From Oerskovia douganii (GTDB lineage Bacteria; Actinomycetota; Actinomycetes; Actinomycetales; Cellulomonadaceae): DNA of 64,000 nt. This document shows, piece by piece, positions 21,717-30,954 of the stretch; positions within the stretch are counted from its first letter, which is position 1; each line of letters starts with the position of its first letter. The DNA lies in the NCBI RefSeq assembly GCF_015142735.1, contig NZ_JACSPN010000004.1:23207-87206 (forward strand), read 5' to 3'. The translations under genes were made by a program, and so were the position numbers. The notes below the pieces were generated by a model. That model was not told where the DNA came from. It did no database searches and saw only the letters and a program-made list of their open reading frames with translations.

Positions 21717-23720
21717 ATGATATCGATACCCCGTCTGCCCGCAGTGGCGACGTGCCTCACCCTGGCGCTCACGCTGGCGGTGGGCCATGCCCCGCAGGCG
21801 ACGGCCGCACCCGTGTCGACGGTCGAGCGCGTCACCCTCCCCGGCACCGGGACGATCACGATCGCCGGGCGCGGGTACGGCCACGGGCGGGGCATGTCGC
21901 AGTACGGAGCCCGTGCCGCGGCCAGCCAGGGGGTGGGGTACCAGCAGATCCTCGACTTCTACTACCCGGGGACCACCTCCGTGGCCCAGGCCGACGAACC
22001 GATCCGTGTGCTGATCTCGGCGGACTCGGACAACGACGTCAGGATCCTCGCGGTCCCGGGCATGACGGCCTCGGACAGCGTCAACCGCAACACCCCGATC
22101 GGCTTCCCGGGTCAGACGGTGACCCAGTGGCGCATCACCCGCAGCGGGTCCGGGCTGTACCTCGACGGGCTCGTCGGGGGCTCCTGGAAGAGATGGTCGC
22201 AGGGGGCCTCGCCCGGCTTCCTGAGCATCGCGGCCCCGTCCGGGTTCATCCGCCTCATCGGGCCGACCGGGACGCAGAAGGACTACCGGGGAACGGTCCG
22301 GGCGGTGATCGACGGCGCCTCACCGCGGATCAGGACCGTCAACGAGGTGCGCATGGACGACTACCTGCGTTCCGTGGTCCCGGCGGAGTCGCCGTCGTCC
22401 TGGCCCGCGGACGCGCTGCGCGCCCAGAGCGTCGCCGCCCGGACCTACGCGTCCTTCGAGCGGGCGCAGGCTCCCGGGGCCGCCTGGCACTCCTGCGACA
22501 CGACCCAGTGCCAGGTCTACGCCGGGCACAAGTCGTTCACCTCCGCCGGCGTCCAGACGGCGCTGCACGAGGCCGCGACGACCGACGCAGCGATCACGTC
22601 GACGGCCAACCAGGTCCGCCACTCCGGCGGGCGTCCCGCCTTCACGCAGTTCAGCGCGTCGAACGGCGGCTGGACCGCCGCCGGGAGCCAGCCCTACCTC
22701 GTCGCACGAGCCGACCCGTGGGACGGTACGGGCAACCCCGTGCACCGGTGGTCGGTGAAGCTCACTGCTGCCCAGCTGCGCTCGGCGTTCCCGTCGGTCG
22801 GCACGGTGCGGAGCATCACGGTCCAGTCACGCACGGGGAACGGCGAGTGGGGCGGGCGTGTCGAGCGCGTCGTCGTCGCAGGGTCGACGGGCTCGACGAC
22901 CGTCACGGGGTCCGCCTTCCGATCTGCCCTGGGTCTGCGGAGCGACTGGTGGAAGCTCACCGCGTCGTCACGGATCGACTCCGACTTCACCGCCGACGGA
23001 CGCCCCGACCTCCTCGCCCAGATCCCCGGCGGCGGCCTGCGGGCCTACGAGGGCAACGGGACGGGCGGGTTCCTCCGGCAGACGACCGTGGGGTCGGGCT
23101 GGTCCGGCATGCGCCTCGTGATCCGCGCCGGCGACCTCACGGGCAGCGGCAACCCGGACGTCCTCGCGGTCAGCGCTCAGGGGACCCTGTACCGGTACCC
23201 CTCCGACGGCGCAGGCCGTTTCGGCCCTCGCTCCGTCGTCGGCCCGGGGTGGAGCTCCATGTCGACGATCCTGGCTCCGGGGGACGTCGACCGCGACGGC
23301 GACGCAGACCTCCTGGCGATCGACACCTCCGGGTCCATGTGGCTGTACCCCGGGAACGGCACGGGCGGGTTCGGGGCGCGACGCTTCGTCGGGCCGGGCT
23401 GGTCGAGCATGACCGCGGTCCTCGGCGCGGGCGACTGGAACGGTGACGGCACGGCGGACCTCCTGGCCCGGTCGCAGACCGGAGACCTCCTCCTCTACCG
23501 CGGCAACGGCACCGGCGGCTTCAGCCCGGTCCGCATCGGCAACGGCTGGAGCGGGATGCGCCTGCTCCTCCCGGTCGACGACTGGGACGGCGACGGCGTC
23601 CCGGACCTGCTCGCGTCGGACAGCACGGGCAGGATGTACCTCTACCCGTGGTCGGGAAGCTCGTTCCAGGCGCGTCGCCAGGTCGGCACGGGATGGAGCT
23701 CGATCGAACGCATCTTCTGA
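21717..23720 (+). CDS. Secreted SpoIID/LytB-domain protein with FG-GAP repeats
   Basis: A 667-residue exported protein. A signal peptide (residues 1-31, ending in QATAAP) precedes a SpoIID/LytB domain with the motif GRGYGHGRGMSQYGA near 51-65 and SVVPAESPSSWPADALRAQ. SpoIID-type domains are lytic transglycosylases or amidase enhancers acting on peptidoglycan. The last 240 or so residues form about five FG-GAP/VCBS-like repeats of the form GDWNGDGTADLLAR, each followed by a GxGW motif, likely a beta-propeller-like binding module. GAGGAG lies six bases before the ATG. The same repeat type ends the amidase encoded at 25994-28927. It is divergent from the GtrA operon and ends 12 bases from the next, convergent gene. 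Confidence 0.9.
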   Translation: MISIPRLPAVATCLTLALTLAVGHAPQATAAPVSTVERVTLPGTGTITIAGRGYGHGRGMSQYGARAAASQGVGYQQILDFYYPGTTSVAQADEPIRVLISADSDNDVRILAVPGMTASDSVNRNTPIGFPGQTVTQWRITRSGSGLYLDGLVGGSWKRWSQGASPGFLSIAAPSGFIRLIGPTGTQKDYRGTVRAVIDGASPRIRTVNEVRMDDYLRSVVPAESPSSWPADALRAQSVAARTYASFERAQAPGAAWHSCDTTQCQVYAGHKSFTSAGVQTALHEAATTDAAITSTANQVRHSGGRPAFTQFSASNGGWTAAGSQPYLVARADPWDGTGNPVHRWSVKLTAAQLRSAFPSVGTVRSITVQSRTGNGEWGGRVERVVVAGSTGSTTVTGSAFRSALGLRSDWWKLTASSRIDSDFTADGRPDLLAQIPGGGLRAYEGNGTGGFLRQTTVGSGWSGMRLVIRAGDLTGSGNPDVLAVSAQGTLYRYPSDGAGRFGPRSVVGPGWSSMSTILAPGDVDRDGDADLLAIDTSGSMWLYPGNGTGGFGARRFVGPGWSSMTAVLGAGDWNGDGTADLLARSQTGDLLLYRGNGTGGFSPVRIGNGWSGMRLLLPVDDWDGDGVPDLLASDSTGRMYLYPWSGSSFQARRQVGTGWSSIERIF

Positions 23721-23732
23721 CGCGCACCCGGC

Positions 23733-25835
23733 TCAGATGCACACGGCGTTCTGGTCCTCGAGGGGTGCAGGGTCGAGCGACTGCCAGATGCCGGGCACGC
23801 CGGGGCGTCTCTCCTGGGACGCCGCGGCCTCGGCGAGCAGCGTCTCGCTGCCCGGGACGCGGTCCCAGTCGATCTCGTAGACCCGCGCCACCTCGTTCTC
23901 GGCGACCTTCTCGAGGGCCTCGACCTGGTCGAGGTCCTCGAGGCCCGCCGGACGAGGGAGATAGCCCCTGACCCGTCCGTCGCTCACGTAGACGTGGGTG
24001 ATGCCCAGCTCGGCCGCGGCCTGCTGCACCTCGGGGTCGGTGTCGAACTGGTTGAAACGGTTGAGCAGCAGGAGCTGACGGTCCGTCGGGACGATCTCGA
24101 AGTGCCGGATCATGGGCATCCGGTCGGCGAGGGCGAACATCCAGACCGAACCGTCGCACGCGTCGTTGAGCACCTGTCCCTCGGGCGGCACGATCGCCGT
24201 CAAGGACTCCATCATCTGCCGCTCGGCCGCCGTCACGGTGCTTCCTTCCCGGTAGCCGCGCTGCAGGGTCCAGACGTTGCGCGCGACGTCGGCGCGCACC
24301 ACGAGGCTCAGCAGGAGGGCTGCCAGGACCGCCGACGCGACGACGCCCACCCTTCGGAACCTGGTCCCACGCCACGCCTGCACCACGGCGTCCGCGACCC
24401 GCTGACCGCCCATCCCGATCACGGGCACGGCGAGGAGCGTGGCGAACCCGACGAGTCGCCACGAGTCGTTGTAGACGAAGGCGGTCAACGAGGTGATGAG
24501 CTCCCCGTCCGACCCGGCGGTCATGGCCGCGACCGCGACCGCGACGAGGAAGGCGAACAGGTACCAGCGCACGCGGGCGGACCTGAGCATCGCGAAGCAC
24601 CCCACGACGAGCAGGATCGCCCAGCCCCACTGCGCCATCGTGTTCCCGTGCGAGAGGAACAGGACCTCCCCGAACGCCTGCGGCACCGTCTCGTACGCGG
24701 GCCAGGTGATCTCCGACACCCGACCGGACTCCCGCAGCATCTCCAGGACGAGGGGACCTGCGAGCACCGCGGCGATCACCCCGATCGTCACGAGCCCCAG
24801 GCCACGCCGGGCGAAGGCCCGGGGTGTGGCAGGGACCGCCAGGGCGAACCACGCGACGAGCACGACGACCGCGACGACCGCGATGCTGGCGTGGGCCCCG
24901 AACAGCCCGACGGCGCCGATCCCCGCCACGAGCCGCCAGCGCCACGCGAGGTGCTGGTCGGACCGGGCCGCCGCGACGACGAACGGGCCGAGCAGCGCCA
25001 GGCCCGCGACGAGAGGGATCAGCGGCCCGCGGAACAGCAGGTCGTAGGGGAAGGAGCTGAGCATGGTGGCCGCCAGCGCGGCGAGCGCGGTCGCCCCGCT
25101 GCGGCGCGTCAGGTGCCAGGTCAGCGCTGCCGCGGACAACGGGAGCTGCACCGCCACGATCATCATCTGGAACAGCCCCAGGAACTGCGGCACGGCGAGT
25201 CCCGAGCCGGGCCAGGCGAGCGCCGCGATGGCGTGGAAGGCGATCGGGTAGTTCCTGATCGGTGCGTCCTCGACGACGGTGTCGTAGTACGCGAAGTTCC
25301 CCGCGAGGGAGGTCGTCCACTCCTCGGCCTCCGCGATCAGGCGGATCATGTTGGCGTGCCACGGGATGTCCCAGTCCTGGTTCATGAGGACCAGGCCGTC
25401 GGTGCCCCGCCACCAGATCACGGCGCCGACCACGACCCCCAGGAGGACGCCGACCGCGACGACGGCGAGCGCCCTTCCTTCGAGGCGCGGTGTGCCGTCC
25501 CCTGGTTCGACGCCCGTCGTCCCCGACCCCGCGGCGGGGTCTGCCCGGTCTGCGACGGCCGGCGTCGAGCGCCGACGTCGTTCGAGAAGGAGACGCACTG
25601 CCAGCGTGATCGCCGCGAGGACGACGACGGCGACCGAGGCCCGGGCGAGGTTCCACGGCAGCCCGACGACCCCGGACCAGACGCCGACGGCGGTCAGCAC
25701 CCCGACGCTGATGAGTGGTGCGACCCCGACGAGCGCGCGCCAGCCGAGGCCGAGGGCGGCCCCGACCAGGAGTCCTGGCCCCCACCAGAGCGCCAGGATC
25801 AGCGCGAGCCCAGGGATCAGTTCCATCACGTTCAC
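23733..25835 (-). CDS. DUF6541-type polytopic membrane protein (GT-C-like), second copy
   Basis: A protein of about 700 residues, paralogous to the product of 2494-4491. Many hydrophobic segments run from the N-terminus to about residue 530. The conserved DWDIPWH motif (D156/H160) is in the first large loop, and a C-terminal soluble domain contains NDACDGSVWMFALADR, matching NPWNGSALVWALAER in the paralogue. A GT-C-type transferase or polymerase using a polyprenyl-phosphate sugar is plausible from the fold-like layout and from the GtrA/DPM1-like genes nearby, but no activity is established for this family. The start is uncertain between GTG at 25835 and ATG at 25826; no strong Shine-Dalgarno sequence decides it. 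Confidence 0.75.
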   Translation of the reverse strand: MNVMELIPGLALILALWWGPGLLVGAALGLGWRALVGVAPLISVGVLTAVGVWSGVVGLPWNLARASVAVVVLAAITLAVRLLLERRRRSTPAVADRADPAAGSGTTGVEPGDGTPRLEGRALAVVAVGVLLGVVVGAVIWWRGTDGLVLMNQDWDIPWHANMIRLIAEAEEWTTSLAGNFAYYDTVVEDAPIRNYPIAFHAIAALAWPGSGLAVPQFLGLFQMMIVAVQLPLSAAALTWHLTRRSGATALAALAATMLSSFPYDLLFRGPLIPLVAGLALLGPFVVAAARSDQHLAWRWRLVAGIGAVGLFGAHASIAVVAVVVLVAWFALAVPATPRAFARRGLGLVTIGVIAAVLAGPLVLEMLRESGRVSEITWPAYETVPQAFGEVLFLSHGNTMAQWGWAILLVVGCFAMLRSARVRWYLFAFLVAVAVAAMTAGSDGELITSLTAFVYNDSWRLVGFATLLAVPVIGMGGQRVADAVVQAWRGTRFRRVGVVASAVLAALLLSLVVRADVARNVWTLQRGYREGSTVTAAERQMMESLTAIVPPEGQVLNDACDGSVWMFALADRMPMIRHFEIVPTDRQLLLLNRFNQFDTDPEVQQAAAELGITHVYVSDGRVRGYLPRPAGLEDLDQVEALEKVAENEVARVYEIDWDRVPGSETLLAEAAASQERRPGVPGIWQSLDPAPLEDQNAVCI

Positions 25836-25923
25836 CAGCGTTCCACCAGCCTTCGGACGTCAGAGCCCTCTGCGGCTCCGTGCAGTGAACGACCCTACGC
25901 GGTCCGCCCGACCGCACGAGCAC

Positions 25924-25974
25924 GACGGGACGGGCCGTCCGGCAGCGCGGAGGCTGCGGACGACCCGTCCCGTC
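25924..25974 (-). terminator. Strong hairpin after the amidase gene
   Basis: Arms 25924-25946 and 25953-25974 pair almost perfectly around a six-base loop, with one mismatch and one bulge. No U-tract follows, as is common in high-GC actinobacteria. It probably separates the amidase gene from the DUF6541 gene downstream. The rest of the 158-base gap has a TAGGGT-like -10 box at 25892-25897 on the minus strand. Confidence 0.65.
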
Positions 25975-25993
25975 GACGGTCCCCCAGAGGCCG

Positions 25994-28927
25994 TCAGGAG
26001 GCCGTGGTCCCTGCGGGTACGCTCCCGAAGACACGGGACGACAGGAACCCCGACGCACCGTTCCCCGGGTAGAGGTAGACCTTCTGGTCGGCGCCCACCG
26101 CGAGGATGTCTGGCTTCCCGTCGCCGTCCGCGTCACCCGAGCCGACGATCGCCGAGAACGAGGCCCACCCCGTACCGATCAGTGTCGGCGCCCCGAGGGT
26201 CGCTCCCCCGTTCCCCCGACGCAGGTGCAGCCGTCCCGTCCCCCGTTCGCGCGTGACGAGGTCCGGTGCCATCGCTCCGGCCCACTGGCCGACGCTGACG
26301 ATCATGTCGACCGAGGAGGCACCCGACGCGAGCTGGAGCGGCACGCCGAACCCTCCCCTGCCGTCTCCCGGGTACAACCAGATGCGACCCGTCGACCGGT
26401 TGAGCGCGACCAGGCCGGGCACGCCCGTCCCGAGCCAGTCACCGGCGGCGACGACCTGGCTCATCACGTTCCAGCCGGTGCCGATCTGCCGCCCCGCCTT
26501 GTCGAACCCGCCCCCTGACAGCCCTGCGTGGAGGTAGAGGGCTCCGTTGGTCCGTCTCGTCAGCAGGTCGGGGCGCCCGTCGCCGTTCCAGTCCCCGGGT
26601 GCGATCGCCTCGGCGACCCCGGACGAGGAGATCCCCGTCGCGATCGTCCGGTCGATGGCCCCGCTCCCCTGGTAGACGTACCGGTAGAGAGCACCACCGG
26701 CCGCGATCGCGTAGAAGTCCTGCCCGGGTCCAGCACGCCCGGCGGCCAGGACAGCGGTGAACCCCTGCCACCCCGTGCCGATGCGCGACCGACCCAGGTA
26801 GCCCCCCGCTCCGTCCCCCGCGTAGGTCCACAGGTTGCCGGCCGAGTCCCGCACGGCGAGGTCCGCGTTCCCGTCGCCGTTGAGGTCTCCTGCTCCGATG
26901 ATCGCCGTCATGGCGTTCCACCCGGTACCCAGCGTGAGCACCTTGCCCGAGAACCCTCCCTTGCCGTCGCCGACGTAGGTGCGGAGGACGCCGTCCGCGC
27001 CCCTCGCGGCCAACGCCGGGCGTCCGTCGCGCAGGTCGCCCGCCATCGAGAGGGACGTCATGCCGTTCCACCCGACGCCGATCTTCCGTGCCGCGCCGAA
27101 CCGCCCCTGGCCTGCCGACGGGTAGAGCCAGAGCGAACCGTCGCGGGCCTGCCTGGCCAGCAGGTCGGGCCTCCCGTCGCCGTTCCAGTCGTGCCCCCCG
27201 ATGATCAGGTTCATCGTCTGCCAGCCGGTGCCGATCACCCGCTTGGCACCCCAGCCCCCGGCGGCGGTCCCGGGGTACAGCCAGAGCCGGCCGTCCGTGC
27301 CGAGCAGCATGAGGTCGGGCACCTTGTCACCGTCCCAGTCACCGGGCGCGATGGTCTTGGGGCCGGTCCACCCGCTGCCGACGAGCGCGGCGGGGCGCCA
27401 CCCCGAGGCGCTCGCGGTACCGAGCGACACGCCGGCCGCTCCGCGCAGCACGAGGTCCGGTGCCGAGCCTCCGGTCAGGTCGTGCGTCGGGCCGCGGTCG
27501 AGCACGGTCCCCTGGAGCGACGTCGCCGAGGCACGGATGCTCCCGAGCAGCGGGTAGAGGTACGCCCCCGGGCAGCTCGTCTGACCGACGTCGCGGTGCC
27601 CCACGACGACCGGGCGCCGGACGCCACCGACCACCGCGGTCCCGTCGGGACGGACCCCGTGCAGGGCGAGCTTCCAGGCGACGACCCGGCTCACCGAGTT
27701 GACGGCCGCCTGCGGGACCGCGACCTCCTGGTAGTTCCCGAGCACCGAGACTCCGAAGAGCTCGGAGTTGAAGCCCACGGCGTGCGCCCCGATCACCGCC
27801 CGGTCGATCCCGCCGCTGCGGCCCTCCCAGATCCCGCCGAACTTGTCGACCAGGAAGTTGTACCCGATGTCCCCCCAACCGCGCGACGACGCGTGATACG
27901 TGTAGATACCCCGCAGGATCGACGGCACGTTCGCAGCCGTGTAGTTGTTCGACCCGGCGGTGTGGTGGATCACGGCCCCCTTGACGACGCCGATCTGGGG
28001 CGTCCACTTCATGAGCGACTCGTCGGCACCCCACTGAGCGCGCGACCGGATCGCCGGGACGGGGGCGCTCACCGCTGAGGGGAGCGCAGCCGTCGCCGAC
28101 AACGCGGTCGTCGGCTCGGCGAGGTCCACCGCGGACGCGACGGACAGCGCGGACGCGTCGAGCGAGGAGACCGCGCCGGCCTCGGGGACCCCCGTCGTCG
28201 GACGGTTCGCGACGAGCTGGACACCGCCGAGGTCGTCGACGTCGGCCGTACCGTCGGCCGTCCCACCGGCCGCGGACGCATCCGGCGCCCCGGAGGTGGT
28301 GTCGCTCCCCGGATCGATGATGACCAGCTCGGGGTTGACCGGGAGGTCGTCACCCACCCCACGGACGACCGCCTGGACCTCGTCGACGACGCCGACGAGC
28401 AGGGGCTCGGTGCCGTCGCGCGGTGCGGGCCCGTCCGTCGGGCCGGACGGCGCGGGCTCACCGGGCGCGCTCAGGCCCTCGAGCTCGAGCGGGACCCAGT
28501 CGCTCCACGTCTCGCCCTCGCGGGTACGGACCGCGACGTCGACTCCGTCCGGTGCCGTCCCTGCGTCCCAGGTGACCCCGACCGTCGCGTAGCCCGCACC
28601 CGGACCAGCGGCTGACAGCAGGGCGTCCTGGACGGCCAGAGCCCGCGCTCCGGGCGCTGCCGCCGCCGGTGGCACAGCCTGGGGCGTGCTCTCGTCGACC
28701 AGCGGGTCCGAGCTCGAGGCCGCCTGGTCGGCGATCTCGTCGGCCAGCGCGGGGTCCTCCTCCAGGGTGAACGTCGCCTCGGCCGCGGCGACGCCCGTGT
28801 CGTCGTCCACCGTGACCGCCGTGCCGACGCCCTGCTCGGTCGCCTGGACGGGCGCGACCGCAGCGACGCTGCTCAGCACGAGCACCGTCCCGAACGCCAG
28901 CCCTCTTCTGTCGCGTCGATTCCTCAT
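25994..28927 (-). CDS. Secreted N-acetylmuramoyl-L-alanine amidase (PGRP fold) with FG-GAP repeats
   Basis: A 977-residue exported enzyme that should cleave the amide bond between peptidoglycan glycan and stem peptide. A signal peptide (residues 1-32) is followed by an acidic, low-complexity region to about 290. Next is an amidase-2/PGRP domain with RSRAQWGADE, VIHHTAG (H321-H322), and GHRDVGQTSCPG with H444 and C452 as probable zinc ligands. About nine FG-GAP repeats (GDWNGDGRPDLL type, each with a GTGW-like linker) fill the last 500 residues. The ATG at 28927 was chosen for its signal peptide and an upstream GAGGGG. The gene lies inside the polymer locus, and its repeats match those of the SpoIID protein, so both may bind the same wall polymer (inference). 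Confidence 0.9.
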   Translation of the reverse strand: MRNRRDRRGLAFGTVLVLSSVAAVAPVQATEQGVGTAVTVDDDTGVAAAEATFTLEEDPALADEIADQAASSSDPLVDESTPQAVPPAAAAPGARALAVQDALLSAAGPGAGYATVGVTWDAGTAPDGVDVAVRTREGETWSDWVPLELEGLSAPGEPAPSGPTDGPAPRDGTEPLLVGVVDEVQAVVRGVGDDLPVNPELVIIDPGSDTTSGAPDASAAGGTADGTADVDDLGGVQLVANRPTTGVPEAGAVSSLDASALSVASAVDLAEPTTALSATAALPSAVSAPVPAIRSRAQWGADESLMKWTPQIGVVKGAVIHHTAGSNNYTAANVPSILRGIYTYHASSRGWGDIGYNFLVDKFGGIWEGRSGGIDRAVIGAHAVGFNSELFGVSVLGNYQEVAVPQAAVNSVSRVVAWKLALHGVRPDGTAVVGGVRRPVVVGHRDVGQTSCPGAYLYPLLGSIRASATSLQGTVLDRGPTHDLTGGSAPDLVLRGAAGVSLGTASASGWRPAALVGSGWTGPKTIAPGDWDGDKVPDLMLLGTDGRLWLYPGTAAGGWGAKRVIGTGWQTMNLIIGGHDWNGDGRPDLLARQARDGSLWLYPSAGQGRFGAARKIGVGWNGMTSLSMAGDLRDGRPALAARGADGVLRTYVGDGKGGFSGKVLTLGTGWNAMTAIIGAGDLNGDGNADLAVRDSAGNLWTYAGDGAGGYLGRSRIGTGWQGFTAVLAAGRAGPGQDFYAIAAGGALYRYVYQGSGAIDRTIATGISSSGVAEAIAPGDWNGDGRPDLLTRRTNGALYLHAGLSGGGFDKAGRQIGTGWNVMSQVVAAGDWLGTGVPGLVALNRSTGRIWLYPGDGRGGFGVPLQLASGASSVDMIVSVGQWAGAMAPDLVTRERGTGRLHLRRGNGGATLGAPTLIGTGWASFSAIVGSGDADGDGKPDILAVGADQKVYLYPGNGASGFLSSRVFGSVPAGTTAS

Positions 28928-29063
28928 GCCTGTCGCCCCTCGTCTCACGTCTTGGCGCGCACTCCGCTCACCGACCATACGTGGCCCTATGTGCGTCGGG
29001 GCGACGACAGCCCTCACGGTCCCCCGGGCGCGTCGCGACCATTCGGACGTTCCCGACGAAGAG

Positions 29064-29987
29064 TCAGGTGGTGACGGCGACGACCCCGGAGACGAGTCCG
29101 GCGACGAGGCCCGTGTCGGACATCACCGCCATCCCCAGCGCCACGACGGCGAGCAGCACCATCGGCCACCGGCCGAGACGCATGCCGCGCGCCAGCGCGA
29201 GCAGAGACGCCGCCCCGGCCCCGGCGAGCAGCGAACCGCTCACACCGAGGCACGCCACGAACACGGTGGCGGGCGGCAGCGACGTCCACGCGGCGTATCC
29301 CAGGTACGGGATCCAGGGGGACGACGCGAGGACGTAGAGCACGCCGAGCACGACGTGGACGGCGGGCAGGACCAGCCACCGTCGCCCGAGGACCAACCAG
29401 ACCACCCCGCACACGACCAGCGCACCACCGAGCCAGGCCGGGGGCAGCCGCAGCGCGGTACCGAGCAGGACCTCGCCGGCCGCCTGTGCAGGGGTCTCGG
29501 GCGTCGCCGGGCCAGGAGCACGCGACGCCACGCCGGACAGCACGACCGCGACGGCCACGGCCAGGGCAGGTCCCGCGACCAGCTCCACGACGCGTCGGGC
29601 ACCACGACGGGTCCGACCGTCGAGGAACAGCCCGACGGCCACGGGCAGGAAGGAGACGGCCACGACGTCCCGCGGCGCCAGGGTCGTCAGGGTCAGCCAG
29701 GGGTACCAACCGACCGCGAGGACCGCGAGCGTCGCCCACGCCTGGCTCCAGGGGTCGTCCCCGAGGAGTCGCCGCAGGACGAACCACTGCCCGACGGGCC
29801 AGACGAGACAGACCGACAGCGCGACGATCACGAAGGTCGACGTCGGCAGGACCACCGCACCGGAGTCCTGGGCGGCCAGGAGCCGGACGAGCTGTGCCCC
29901 TGCCGTGACGACGACAGCGAGGGGCACCAGCGCACGACGCGCCGGGTGCCCCTCGCTCAGGACGTCAGAGCTCAACCGTGACGCCAC
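29064..29987 (-). CDS. Membrane protein resembling a shortened DUF6541
   Basis: A 307-residue protein with about eight hydrophobic segments and no recognised motif. By eye it resembles the middle of the DUF6541 proteins of this locus: VALSVCLVWPVGQWFVLRR matches VVAFVVWPVSLAALARAL, and LGVLYVLASSPWIPYL followed by LLAGAGAASLLALARG matches LLVLYVVSRASPAWL and ALGAVALVQAARLL of the 665-residue paralogue. It lacks the N-terminal loop with the Asp-x3-His motif and the C-terminal soluble domain, so it is probably not catalytic. GTG at 29987 is the assumed start, overlapping the oxidoreductase gene by 23 bases; a TTG twelve bases later is an alternative. Confidence 0.6.
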   Translation of the reverse strand: MASRLSSDVLSEGHPARRALVPLAVVVTAGAQLVRLLAAQDSGAVVLPTSTFVIVALSVCLVWPVGQWFVLRRLLGDDPWSQAWATLAVLAVGWYPWLTLTTLAPRDVVAVSFLPVAVGLFLDGRTRRGARRVVELVAGPALAVAVAVVLSGVASRAPGPATPETPAQAAGEVLLGTALRLPPAWLGGALVVCGVVWLVLGRRWLVLPAVHVVLGVLYVLASSPWIPYLGYAAWTSLPPATVFVACLGVSGSLLAGAGAASLLALARGMRLGRWPMVLLAVVALGMAVMSDTGLVAGLVSGVVAVTT

Positions 29988-30954
29988 GTGCCGCCGAGTC
30001 GAGGACTGCTTCGGCCACCCTCAGCGTCCGCAGCCCCTCCTCCATCGTGACCACGTCGTCGCTGACCCCGAGCACCGCGTCGCGGAACGCCTCGTGCTCG
30101 ACACGCAGCGGCTCACGCTTGGCGATCGCGTAGCGGACGATGTCGCCCTCGGAGACACCGCGGAACGCGGTGATCGACTCCCACTCGGTCGGGATGACAC
30201 CGTTGGCGTAGAACGTCAGGTCGGCGCTCGCGGTGTCCGCGACGTAGGCCCCGCGCTCGCCGGTCACCATCGTGAGCCGCTCCTTCATGGGAGAGAGCCA
30301 GTTCACGATGTGGTTGACGATCACGCCGTTCTGCAGCTGTCCCGTCGCGAGGACCATGTCCTCGTGCGGGCGGCCGCTCCGGTGAGCCGTCTTCGCCGTG
30401 ATCGACTGGTACGGGCTCTGCGCCACCCACGCGGTCAGGTCGATGTCGTGGGTCCCGAGGTCCTTGACCACGCCGACGTCGGCGATGCGCGCCGGGAACG
30501 GGCCCTGGCGACGGGTAGCGATCTGGTAGACCTCACCGAGCTCGCCGGCCTCCATGCGCCGACGCATCTCCTGCAGCGCAGGGTTGAAACGCTCGATGTG
30601 TCCGACGCACCCCACGAGACCGGCGTCCTTGAACGCCTGCGCGACGCGCGCGCCCGCCTCGCCGTTCTCGGCGATGGGCTTCTCGACCATGGTGTGGACC
30701 CCTGCGGCGGCGAGCGCGAGCCCGACCTCCTCGTGGAGCCGTGTCGGCACCGCGACGACCGCGATGTCGATCCGTGCGGCGATCAGCTCGTCGACGGTGC
30801 GCAGGAGCTCGAGGTCACCCGCGACGCCGTACGGGTCGCCGCCCGGGTCCGCGATCGCGACGAGGTCCACGCCGGGGAGCTCACGCAGCACGCGTGCGTG
30901 GTGGCGCCCCATCGCTCCGATACCGATGAGTCCGGCCCTGAGGTTCGCCATCAT
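29965..30954 (-). CDS. Gfo/Idh/MocA oxidoreductase, WbpB/WlbA-like (UDP-sugar 3-dehydrogenase)
   Basis: A 329-residue NAD-dependent dehydrogenase. It has GLIGIGAMGRHHARVL as the Rossmann start, the catalytic-region EKPIAENG, and a GTHDIDLTAW segment with conserved His and Asp. Proteins of this length next to a DegT aminotransferase and a hexapeptide acetyltransferase are typically WbpB/WlbA: they oxidise C3 of UDP-N-acetylglucosaminuronic acid to the 3-keto form. Its ATG overlaps the aminotransferase stop by four bases. A generic sugar oxidoreductase is the alternative, but the three-gene order makes the WbpB role likely. Confidence 0.83.
   Translation of the reverse strand: MMANLRAGLIGIGAMGRHHARVLRELPGVDLVAIADPGGDPYGVAGDLELLRTVDELIAARIDIAVVAVPTRLHEEVGLALAAAGVHTMVEKPIAENGEAGARVAQAFKDAGLVGCVGHIERFNPALQEMRRRMEAGELGEVYQIATRRQGPFPARIADVGVVKDLGTHDIDLTAWVAQSPYQSITAKTAHRSGRPHEDMVLATGQLQNGVIVNHIVNWLSPMKERLTMVTGERGAYVADTASADLTFYANGVIPTEWESITAFRGVSEGDIVRYAIAKREPLRVEHEAFRDAVLGVSDDVVTMEEGLRTLRVAEAVLDSAARGVTVEL

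Noticed and set aside
26000..27400. Periodic repeats in the amidase gene considered as a CRISPR-like or tandem DNA repeat array
   Set aside because: The repetition is at protein level (FG-GAP modules of about 45-50 residues) and the DNA units are not identical or spacer-separated.
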